Program-made: the position numbers and the translations under genes
The notes under the pieces: model-generated
Told to the model about the DNA's origin: nothing
The model's input: the letters and a program-made list of their open reading frames with translations, nothing else
Database searches by the model: none
From: SKLM01 sp964514285
GTDB lineage: Bacteria; Chloroflexota; Anaerolineae; B4-G1
DNA length: 9,357 nt
Assembly: GCA_964514285.1 (NCBI GenBank)
Contig: CAZEQC010000129.1
Location: 1-9,357 of the forward strand
Direction: 5' to 3'
Part shown: positions 1-5,250 of the stretch, piece after piece
How the letters are laid out: every line of letters begins with the position of its first letter
How positions within the stretch are numbered: position 1 is the first letter of the stretch

Positions 1-803
1 ACGGCGCCGAAGATGGCGGCGAAGTTGATGGTCATCAGCACGCCGTCGTTGTAGATCAGGAAGGCGACGATGAACTTGATGAACTCGTGGTGGTGCCTGA
101 CCGTCGCGAACGTGCTCTTCAGGCGCTTCAGGGCCACGCTGACGTAGGAGTCTCCCGGCGGCATCGGCTGATGCTCCGCCCGCTCCCGCAGCCAGAGGAA
201 GAGGGGAGCGGCGAAGAAGGCGAAGTAGAGGGCCGTCATGACCAGCGAGAGCCGAATGATCCAGGCGCCCTCGATGAGAGTGATCAAGGTCAGCACCAAG
301 AAGAGGCAGACCGTGCCGCCTATCAGGCCGATAGCCCAGCCGTTGCCGGAGACCCGCCCCGTCTCCTCGCGCTCGGCCACCTCCGGCAGCAGGGCGTTGT
401 AGAAGACCTGCCCGCCGCGGTAGCCGATCTCGGCCAGGATGAAAAGCAGCATCCCGGTCAGCACGTTTCCCTGGCGCACGAAGAAGAGGGTCGCCGTGGC
501 CAGGCAGGCCAGGGCGGTGAAGAAGAGGAGGAAGCGTTTCTTCCGGCCCGCGAAGTCGGCGATCACCCCCAGCACCGGTGAGATGACGGCCACGACGAGC
601 ATAGCGATGCCCACCGAGATGCCCCACAGTCGAGAGCCCTCGGGCCCGCCGACCACGTGCTCCTTGAAGTAGGCCGCATAGACGGCCAGCAGCACCACGG
701 CCGCGTAGGCGGAGTTGCCGATGTCGTAGGCGTACCAGGCCAGGCGGGAGCGGATGGGTTGCTGGTCTATTCTGGGGAAGATGGCTTTGAGAACGGTATG
801 CAT
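1..803 (-). CDS. MFS transporter, UMF1/Atg22-like family (C-terminus off the window)
   Basis: This is an inner-membrane major facilitator protein; 267 residues are visible and the rest runs off the left edge. Its substrate cannot be told from sequence. Family marks seen: WYAYDIGNSAYA (residues 23-34) in the first helix; a motif-A-like GVIADFAGRKKR (79-90) in the loop after TM2; FYNALLPEVA (134-143); RVSGNGWAIGLIGG (150-163); and YNDGV (251-255), where the second six-helix half begins. UMF1/Atg22 proteins are usually about 400-450 residues, so roughly 60% is present. Hydrophobic stretches lie near 24-46, 61-82, 91-109, 114-128, 155-177 and 181-204. The ATG at 803 is preceded by a good Shine-Dalgarno, GAGGAAAG (revcomp of 807-814), and the reading frame has no interruption. 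It is set apart from the lipoprotein gene by a 417-bp gap, so it probably has its own promoter. The family call is firm and the transported compound unknown. Confidence 0.9.
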   Translation of the reverse strand, partial: MHTVLKAIFPRIDQQPIRSRLAWYAYDIGNSAYAAVVLLAVYAAYFKEHVVGGPEGSRLWGISVGIAMLVVAVISPVLGVIADFAGRKKRFLLFFTALACLATATLFFVRQGNVLTGMLLFILAEIGYRGGQVFYNALLPEVAEREETGRVSGNGWAIGLIGGTVCLFLVLTLITLIEGAWIIRLSLVMTALYFAFFAAPLFLWLRERAEHQPMPPGDSYVSVALKRLKSTFATVRHHHEFIKFIVAFLIYNDGVLMTINFAAIFGA

Positions 804-924
804 AGGCTTTCCTCGGCGATAGGGGGCTAGGACGAGGGAGGACGGCTGATCTCTCTCGTGGAGCCCGTGGCGGTATGGACCCGGTCGCTGCAGAGCTCGA
901 CCGGCACCTTAGCTTAACACGTAC

Positions 925-953
925 ATTATAACCCACAAGCTGGTCATTCGATG
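925..953 (-). promoter_or_regulatory. Possible promoter for the UMF1-type transporter
   Basis: On the minus strand there is a perfect TATAAT (revcomp of 925-930). With a 17-bp spacer the -35 position reads CATCGA, a poor match to TTGACA, so the call rests on the -10 box. Transcription would start near 918 and give a leader of about 115 nt before the ATG at 803. The local sequence is A+T-rich compared with its surroundings. Confidence 0.35.
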
Positions 954-980
954 CGCTCCATCAAGGGGGAATCATGTCAC

Positions 981-1009
981 TTGTGACGACTTCCAAAGCG
1001 TGCTACAAT
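981..1009 (+). promoter_or_regulatory. Plus-strand sigma-70-type promoter with extended -10
   Basis: TTGTGA (981-986) and TACAAT (1004-1009) are separated by exactly 17 bp, and TGC directly before the -10 gives an extended TGn motif. The -35 overlaps a short palindrome, GTCAC-TT-GTGAC (976-987), which could be an operator. The predicted start is near 1016, followed at once by a hairpin, TGCCAC-CCGCC-GTGGCA (1020-1036). No recognised plus-strand gene lies downstream; see the entry for 1010-1220. Confidence 0.4.
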
Positions 1010-1220
1010 CGCCTCGCACTGCCACCCGCCGTGGCATTCTCGCACAGTCCTGAGAGTCAGCATGATAAGGGGTGGTCAAGTTCGCGTCGTTGGTCAACAA
1101 GGAGCGGGAACTGCACCTGGGACACGACACGATGGACCAGATCATCCCCCGGGCCGTGCACCCGGTGGCCGTCATCGCTCAGAGCCGGAGGGCTAGATCA
1201 CCCGTCCGTATCGTCTTGCG
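1010..1220 (+). other. Possible small plus-strand transcript or gene remnant
   Basis: This is the part of the 804-1220 intergenic region downstream of the plus-strand promoter. It holds a 6-bp-stem hairpin (1020-1036) and two overlapping small reading frames. One begins at ATG 1062 and stops at 1196 (44 codons) with a weak GAGAG upstream. The other begins at GTG 1072, directly after in-frame stops, and runs to 1299. In the second frame the first 40 or so codons have almost uniformly G or C third positions and give a protein-like sequence (VKFASLVNKEREL, then DTMDQIIPRAVHPVAVIAQ). After about 1195 it merely reads antisense through the lipoprotein gene. I do not recognise the product. It may be a degraded gene start, a small protein or an untranslated RNA. 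Nothing else can be supported between 804 and 970 apart from the minus-strand -10 box. Confidence 0.2.
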
Positions 1221-2255
1221 TCACTCCAGCGAGAGGTGCTGCCAGTCGCTGCCGTTGGGCCCTAGCTCCCAGACGCCGCCGTCCAGAGCGCGGATGTAGA
1301 GCACCGGATAACGGACGTGTGAGGTGCGCTGCACCATCGTCTGGTAGCCGCGTTCCTGGTCCACCGCCCAGCCCAGGCGCTCCCGCACCGTCGACTGCTC
1401 CCGCCAGACCAGCCCGAAGCCGCGCACCGGTTGATGGAGCCCCGGCGGCGGCTCAATGGCCGGGTCCATGGTCGGCTCTCCCTCGTCCCACTCATCCTCG
1501 TAGGCGCTCCAACGTGGCTGGCGGCCGTCGTCGAAGAGGACGTAGATGCGGTCCTGGGCCTTGACCCAGAGCATCGTGCCGCGCTCGAAGGGCTCCTCCG
1601 CCCCGTCCGTGACGAGGGCCGGGCCGGCCGGGCAGCTATCGGGCGCCGGGCTGAAGAACCAGACGTCGGGACAGCGCAGCTCAATCTGGAGTGTCTCCTG
1701 CGCGGCCACGCCATCCTCATCGTAGACATAGAGGACGAAGCTGTCCCAGTTGCGCCTCTCCGAGGCGATGGTGTACTGGAGCGACCCTGTTGGCCCCACC
1801 TCCCAGAAGGGCTCGCTGAGCTGACCGGTGGGGAACAGATGGTAGATCGTCGCATCACGGCCACCACTCCAGTGCCACGTCAGGGTGATGGTGTCGCCGG
1901 GGTCCGCCACCTCGACGTCGGCGCGGAAGGCGTGGATGGTAGCTTCCGTGGGCGCCGGGGAGGGCGTCGCCGTCGGGGGCCGGAGCGTCGCCGTCGGCGC
2001 CGGTGTGGTCGGCGTCACGGTGGGGGAGAGAGGGGTTGCCGTCGGCGGTGGTGACGTGGGGGGCGCCGTGGTCGGATGGTCCGTCGGCGTGGCCAGGCGT
2101 GGCGTCGTGGTCGGCGTCACCGTAGATGTCGGACTGGGGTGCCGTGCAGTGGGCGTCGGGGGAACCGGCGTCGCGGTGGGACGCGATGGGATCGAACAGC
2201 CTGAAAGCGCCAGCGTCGCGACAATTGCTGCAATCACGATCAAGTCTCTTCTCAC
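1221..2255 (-). CDS. Lipoprotein with Pro/Thr-rich linker and conserved C-terminal domain
   Basis: This 344-residue secreted lipoprotein has no known activity. An N-terminal signal peptide (RR at 2-3, hydrophobic core 5-17) ends in the lipobox LSGC, with Cys20 as the lipidated residue. Residues 22-104 are a low-complexity Pro/Thr/Ala linker that should hold the domains away from the membrane. Residues 107-192 look like an Ig-like beta-sandwich (PGDTITLTWHWSGG at 119-132; LQIELRC at 189-195). Residues 195-340 form a second domain with CPDVWFFSPAP, a second Cys at 208, EPFERGTMLW, IYVLFDDG, GLHQPVRGFGLVWRE, VRERLGWAVDQE and DGGVWELG; the two cysteines could form a disulfide. I recall this domain from Chloroflexota surface proteins (recollection, not checked). 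The GTG at 2255 is chosen because GGAGG (revcomp of 2260-2264) sits 4 nt upstream and because signal peptide and lipobox then fall correctly. The frame is open further upstream, but that is other sequence, including a toxin fossil. Confidence 0.85.
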   Translation of the reverse strand: MRRDLIVIAAIVATLALSGCSIPSRPTATPVPPTPTARHPSPTSTVTPTTTPRLATPTDHPTTAPPTSPPPTATPLSPTVTPTTPAPTATLRPPTATPSPAPTEATIHAFRADVEVADPGDTITLTWHWSGGRDATIYHLFPTGQLSEPFWEVGPTGSLQYTIASERRNWDSFVLYVYDEDGVAAQETLQIELRCPDVWFFSPAPDSCPAGPALVTDGAEEPFERGTMLWVKAQDRIYVLFDDGRQPRWSAYEDEWDEGEPTMDPAIEPPPGLHQPVRGFGLVWREQSTVRERLGWAVDQERGYQTMVQRTSHVRYPVLYIRALDGGVWELGPNGSDWQHLSLE

Positions 2256-2266
2256 GTTTCCTCCGA
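2256..2266 (-). promoter_or_regulatory. Ribosome binding site deciding the GTG start of the lipoprotein
   Basis: The minus strand reads TCGGAGGAAAC directly before GTG. GGAGG is a near-perfect Shine-Dalgarno core with 4 nt spacing. It decides the start, because the same frame stays open upstream without a comparable signal. Confidence 0.75.
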
Positions 2267-2297
2267 GTCGAACGGCGTCTCTGAGACCATCTCTTAT

Positions 2298-2403
2298 CAG
2301 CTTGCGTACCAAGGCGTGATCCGCTTTCTCGTAGCAGCGCTGCGCTTCTCTGGTCAAGAAGACCTCATACATAGCGTCGCAGGTCCTCGAAGCGGCGGAG
2401 CTG
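2298..2403 (-). pseudogene. Fossil junction of a type II toxin-antitoxin operon (RelE/ParE-like toxin start, antitoxin tail)
   Basis: Two overlapping broken frames lie between the PLP enzyme and the lipoprotein. In one, 2403-2365 encodes QLRRFEDLRRYV and then TGA, resembling the C-terminal tail of a small antitoxin. In the other, ATG at 2372 starts MYEVFLTREAQRCYEKAD, continuing HALVRKL, which matches the N-terminal strand-helix start of RelE/ParE-superfamily toxins. The toxin ATG and the antitoxin TGA overlap by 8 bp (ATGTATGA), the usual coupled arrangement in such operons. After about 25 toxin residues the similarity stops (near 2298) and the frame runs on into the lipoprotein leader. A whole toxin would have about 85-95 residues, so the conserved Arg/Tyr-rich C-terminal half is missing. 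The antitoxin lacks everything before its last dozen residues, because the PLP-enzyme gene ends 2 nt away at 2405. Family assignment is from memory of the motif; the product should be inactive. Confidence 0.5.
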
Positions 2404-2404
2404 T

Positions 2405-3598
2405 CTACTCCAGCGCCTGGCTCAGATCGGCGATCAGGTCCTCCACGTCCTCGATGCCCACCGAGTAGCGGATCAGCGACTCCGGGATGCCCATGGCCGC
2501 CCGCTGCTCTGGCGTCACCTCCACGTGGCTGGTGGTGCGCGGTGGGCCGGCCACCGTCTCCACTGGGCCCAGGTTCGCCGCGATGTGGGCGTACCTCAGC
2601 TTGGGCAGGAACGTCCGCACGGCGTCGAAGCCGCCCTTGAGGAAGAAGCTCAACACCCCGCCGTACCCTCGCATCTGCCGCCTGGCGATCTCGTGGTTCT
2701 GGTGGCTCTCCAGGCCGGGATAGTAGACGTCCGCCACGAAGGGATGTTGCTTGAGGAAGCGGGCGATGGTCAGCGCGTTCTGATTCTGCCGCTCCACCCG
2801 CAGAGCCAGGGTCTTCATGCCGCGGATCATGAGGTAGGCCGCCATGGGATGCATGGAGGCCCCGTTGATCTCCCGATAGCGGAAGATCGCCTCGATGAGG
2901 TCCTCGCCGCCGCAGACCGCGCCGCCCAGGGCGTCGGCGTGGCCGCCCAGGAATTTGGTGGCGCTGTGGATCGCTAGGTCGCAGCCCAGGGCCAAGGGGT
3001 TGGTGTTGATCGGGGTGGCGAAGGTGTTGTCCACCACCACCGTCGCCCCGGCCTCGTGGCCGGCTGTCGTCAGCCGCTCCAGATCGACGACCTTTAGCGT
3101 GGGGTTGGTGGGGGTCTCCAGGTAGAGGACCTGGCAGCCCTTCCTCACTTCCGCCTCGATCTCCTCGTGGTCCGTGGTGTTGCACAGGGTCACGTCCACG
3201 TTCCAGCGGGGCAGGAAGTGGCTGAAGATCTCGTTGGTGCCCCCGTAGGTGTCCTTGACCGAGACGACGCGGTCCCCCGGCTTCAGCAAGGTGTAGAGCG
3301 TGTTGCTGATGGCGGCCATCCCTGTGGAGAAGCTTGTGGCAGCCTCGCCCCCCTCCAGCGCCCGCAGCTTCTCCTCGAAGACGGCCACCGTGGGGTTGGT
3401 GTTGCGGCTGTAGATGTGACCGGCGGCCTCGCCCACCGCCACGTCGTACCAGTGGTCGAGGTCTTGATACCCGTAAGAGACGCTGTGGACCACCGGAACC
3501 TGCGTGGCGCGTTTCCAGGTCCCGGCATTGTCCTCGCCGGCCCAGACGGAGAGAGTCGTTCGATGAGGTGAGGGGTGGTTGGCGTTCTTTGGTGTCAT
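2405..3598 (-). CDS. Cystathionine gamma-synthase/gamma-lyase family PLP enzyme
   Basis: This cytosolic fold-type I PLP enzyme of sulfur amino-acid metabolism has 397 residues, the normal length for the Cys/Met metabolism family. Active-site residues seen: YSRNTNPT (63-70), whose Tyr and Arg reach the neighbouring subunit's PLP phosphate; STGMAA (91-96) at the phosphate; Tyr118 in DTYGG stacking on the ring; Asp190 in VVVDNTFATP at the pyridine nitrogen; the Schiff-base Lys215 in HSATKFLGGHAD; and Arg377 in LIRYSVGIED for the substrate carboxylate. All are intact. The sequence cannot separate gamma-synthase (succinyl- or acetyl-homoserine plus cysteine) from gamma-lyase or methionine gamma-lyase, so no gene symbol is given. 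The ATG at 3598 has only a weak purine-rich leader (AAGAGA). No methionine-biosynthesis partner is adjacent, and I see no SAM riboswitch in the 205 bp upstream. Confidence 0.93.
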   Translation of the reverse strand: MTPKNANHPSPHRTTLSVWAGEDNAGTWKRATQVPVVHSVSYGYQDLDHWYDVAVGEAAGHIYSRNTNPTVAVFEEKLRALEGGEAATSFSTGMAAISNTLYTLLKPGDRVVSVKDTYGGTNEIFSHFLPRWNVDVTLCNTTDHEEIEAEVRKGCQVLYLETPTNPTLKVVDLERLTTAGHEAGATVVVDNTFATPINTNPLALGCDLAIHSATKFLGGHADALGGAVCGGEDLIEAIFRYREINGASMHPMAAYLMIRGMKTLALRVERQNQNALTIARFLKQHPFVADVYYPGLESHQNHEIARRQMRGYGGVLSFFLKGGFDAVRTFLPKLRYAHIAANLGPVETVAGPPRTTSHVEVTPEQRAAMGIPESLIRYSVGIEDVEDLIADLSQALE

Positions 3599-3728
3599 AG
3601 GTTCTCTTGCTCTCTTTGGTTATCTATCAATGAATGCCCTCGTGCACAATTTGGCTTCTGAACTGGACGCTGCACTCCTTATCTGTCGCCGTTCTGAATC
3701 CCTGTGCGCCGCTCGTCGCTAGGCCCCA

Positions 3729-3812
3729 AACGGCTGAAGCCGTTACGACGATCACCGCGAAGGCCGGCGTTCTTGCGCCCGGGAAGCCGTTGTAGTAACG
3801 ACTTCAGTCGTT
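3729..3812. repeat. REP/MITE-like element made of two facing palindromes
   Basis: Two perfect hairpins bound an 84-bp unit: AACGGC-TGAA-GCCGTT (3729-3744) and AACGAC-TTCA-GTCGTT (3797-3812). The loops TGAA and TTCA are reverse complements. With their flanks the two halves form imperfect terminal inverted repeats, matching at about 18 of 22 positions. A 9-bp direct repeat GAAGCCGTT (3736-3744 and 3783-3791) gives alternative pairing. This is the architecture of REP/BIME units or short non-autonomous elements mobilised by IS200/IS605- or RAYT-type Y1 transposases; no transposase gene is in the window. The second palindrome covers the last three codons and the stop of the M20 gene. The rest of the intergenic gap (3599-3728) shows only a weak promoter candidate for the PLP enzyme (TTGTGC, 17 bp, TAGATA). 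Confidence 0.6.
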
Positions 3813-4991
3813 GCTAGCTTTCTCCTCCAGAAAGCGGAGGGCCGAGGCCGCCAGCAGGGCACCGCCCACCGGGAGGGCCGACTCATCCAGATCGAAATGG
3901 GGGTTGTGGTAGGGCCGCTGCTCACCCTCCAACTGCACCCCCAGCTTGACGTAGGCCCCCGGGACCCGGCTGCTCATGGCGCCGAAGTCCTCGCCGGCCA
4001 TGCTCCGCTCCGCCTCCCAGATTCGCTCCTTCCCCACGATGCCGGCGGCGCAGTCGCGGACCATGGCCGTCAGCTCGGGGTCGTTGTGGGTGGCAGGATA
4101 GCTGCCCCTGAACGTCAGCTCGTAATCCCCGCCCACCATCCGGACCGTCTCCAACGTCCTCTGCAGCGCCCGCTGAAGGTCCTCCCGCGTCTCCGGATCG
4201 TAGGCGCGGATGTTGCCGTGCAGGGAGGCCTGCTCCGGGATCACCCCCGAGCTGCTCTCGCTGCGCACCGTTTCGCAAGAGATGATGGCCGGCTGCAAGG
4301 GGGCGGTGTGGAGAGCCGGGATCGCCTGGATGGCGTTGATGACCCGGGCCAGGAGCACGACGGGGTTCACCCCCTGGTGGGGCGCCGCGCTGTGCGAGCT
4401 GGTACCCAGGATGGTCACCGTGTAGGGATCGACGCTGGCCATGACGTAGCCGCTGCGTATCCCCACGTGGCCGCACGGCCGCATGCTGTCGACGTGGAGG
4501 GCGATGACGGCGTCGAGCCCCTCCAGCGCGCCGTCCTCGATCATACGCACGGCGCCTCCTTTCCCCTCATCGTCCCAGCTCTCCTCGCTGGGCTGGAAGA
4601 GGAGGCGAATCTCCCCGGCGGGGCGGTCCTTATGTGTGGTCAGGATGGCGGCCGCGCCCAGGAGCATGGCGGTGTGGGCGTCGTGCCCACAGGCGTGCAT
4701 CACGCCGGGGACCTGCGAGGCGTAGGGCGCGTCGTTGGCCTCCTGGATCTCCAGCGCGTCCATGTCGGCCCGCAGCCCGATGGCCGGCCTTCCGGCGCCG
4801 ATGTGCCCCACCACGCCGGTCCGGCCAATCCCCGTCTCCACGGCGACACCCATCTCCCCCAGCGCAGCGGCCACCAGCGCGGCGGTCTGGTGCTCCTGGA
4901 AGCCCAGCTCAGGGCGTCTGTGGATCTCCCGGCGCCACGCGGTCAGTTGTCCTGGAAGGTCCTGGGCTATCCTGGTGACGTCCGACGTCAT
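3804..4991 (-). CDS. M20-family metallopeptidase/amidohydrolase (HipO/M20D type)
   Basis: This 395-residue cytosolic di-metal enzyme should hydrolyse the amide bond of N-acyl amino acids or small conjugates, releasing the amino acid; the exact substrate is unknown. Family motifs: RRPELGFQEHQTA (25-37); GLRADMDAL (72-80); HACGHDAHTAML (99-110) with metal ligands Cys101 and His103; LFQPSEE (131-137) with catalytic Glu136 and ligand Glu137; ALHVDS (164-169) with His166; the dimerisation lid with SSHSAAPHQGVNP (198-210); MAGEDFGAMSSRVPGAYVKLG (331-351); and YHNPHFDLDE (361-370) with His362. The Cys in CGHD is typical of the M20D branch. Length and ligands are complete. The start at 4991 overlaps the stop of a 7-codon leader ORF as ATGA; its own Shine-Dalgarno (GGAAGG) is 11 nt away, slightly far. 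The last residues, Ser-Asn-Asp, and the TGA come from a palindromic repeat, so the original C-terminus may have differed slightly. Confidence 0.92.
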   Translation of the reverse strand: MTSDVTRIAQDLPGQLTAWRREIHRRPELGFQEHQTAALVAAALGEMGVAVETGIGRTGVVGHIGAGRPAIGLRADMDALEIQEANDAPYASQVPGVMHACGHDAHTAMLLGAAAILTTHKDRPAGEIRLLFQPSEESWDDEGKGGAVRMIEDGALEGLDAVIALHVDSMRPCGHVGIRSGYVMASVDPYTVTILGTSSHSAAPHQGVNPVVLLARVINAIQAIPALHTAPLQPAIISCETVRSESSSGVIPEQASLHGNIRAYDPETREDLQRALQRTLETVRMVGGDYELTFRGSYPATHNDPELTAMVRDCAAGIVGKERIWEAERSMAGEDFGAMSSRVPGAYVKLGVQLEGEQRPYHNPHFDLDESALPVGGALLAASALRFLEEKASND

Positions 4992-5022
4992 AGCGGATTC
5001 ATCCTTCCCATCACGGCTCCTT
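4988..5022 (-). promoter_or_regulatory. Leader mini-ORF (MGRMNPL) with a perfect Shine-Dalgarno, coupled to the M20 gene
   Basis: AAGGAG (revcomp of 5017-5022) stands 5 nt before an ATG at 5011 that opens a 7-codon frame, MGRMNPL, ending in TGA at 4990-4988. That TGA overlaps the amidohydrolase ATG (4991-4989) as ATGA. The best ribosome site in the leader thus belongs to the mini-ORF, and the amidohydrolase could be translated by termination-reinitiation. A further frame ending SSKKEP stops at 5013-5011, overlapping the mini-ORF start, but it comes out of the unsequenced gap and cannot be judged. Confidence 0.35.
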
Positions 5023-5040
5023 CTTGCTGCTGGCGTCGCT

Positions 5041-5053
5041 GGATTGCGAATCC
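5041..5053. repeat. Short palindrome at the left edge of the assembly gap
   Basis: GGATT-GCG-AATCC is a perfect 5-bp-arm palindrome with a 3-nt loop, ending exactly where the N run begins. It has the same design (GGAT, 3-nt GC loop, ATCC) as the longer palindrome on the other side of the gap, so both may belong to one repeat that broke the assembly. Confidence 0.4.
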
Positions 5054-5153
5054 NNNNNNNNNNNNNNNNNNNNNNNNNNNNNNNNNNNNNNNNNNNNNNN
5101 NNNNNNNNNNNNNNNNNNNNNNNNNNNNNNNNNNNNNNNNNNNNNNNNNNNNN
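5054..5153. other. Assembly gap (100 N)
   Basis: Exactly 100 N bases, the conventional filler for a scaffold gap; the true length may be different. It lies between the M20 gene and the CocE/NonD hydrolase gene, and a small gene could be hidden in it. Confidence 0.98.
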
Positions 5154-5160
5154 TCGCTCC

Positions 5161-5198
5161 CTGCGGATCCGCGATCCGCAGGCCGGGCGTCAGCCCGG
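5161..5198. repeat. Tandem palindromes beside the assembly gap
   Basis: Two perfect hairpins follow each other: arms CTGCGGATC and GATCCGCAG around a CGC loop (5161-5181), then CCGGGC-GTCA-GCCCGG (5183-5198). They start 7 bp after the N run and end about 50 bp beyond the stop of the hydrolase gene (5251). On the minus strand they could also work as transcript-end or mRNA-protecting stems, but no T tract follows, so they are not standard intrinsic terminators. A dispersed repeat is the better explanation, given the gap next to it. Confidence 0.5.
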
Positions 5199-5250
5199 AA
5201 GCCGCTTGAGTCACCACCCGGCCATAGGATGGGCGACCAGCACCCCCTCC

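Noticed and set aside
87..672. Plus-strand open frames opposite the UMF1-type transporter
   Set aside because: Both are antisense to a clear membrane protein; the Glu/Gln/Arg-rich translation is the complement of hydrophobic codons.
1950..2190. Tandem-like GTCGGCG/GCCGTCGG repeats
   Set aside because: They are coding sequence for the Pro/Thr linker of the lipoprotein; irregular spacing and in-frame Pro/Thr codons explain them, so they are not a CRISPR or satellite array.
2373..3185. Upstream continuation of the lipoprotein reading frame, which would give a 654-residue protein from 3185
   Set aside because: It overlaps the PLP enzyme gene on the same strand in another frame, has an Arg/Gly/Pro-rich composition typical of a GC-rich shadow, and would bury the signal peptide. 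The GTG at 2255 with GGAGG and a lipobox is the better start.
3599..3728. SAM (S-box) riboswitch or T-box before the sulfur amino-acid enzyme
   Set aside because: I looked for conserved S-box core segments and the T-box sequence in the leader and found neither; only a weak promoter candidate and the palindromic element are present.
5161..5198. Intrinsic terminator for the CocE/NonD gene
   Set aside because: The stems are strong, but no T tract follows on the minus strand and the site adjoins a repeat-caused gap; a dispersed repeat fits better.
5011..5217. Minus-strand frame passing through the assembly gap and ending SSKKEP
   Set aside because: Half of it is N, the rest is palindromic repeat, and the gap length is arbitrary, so continuity of the frame means nothing.
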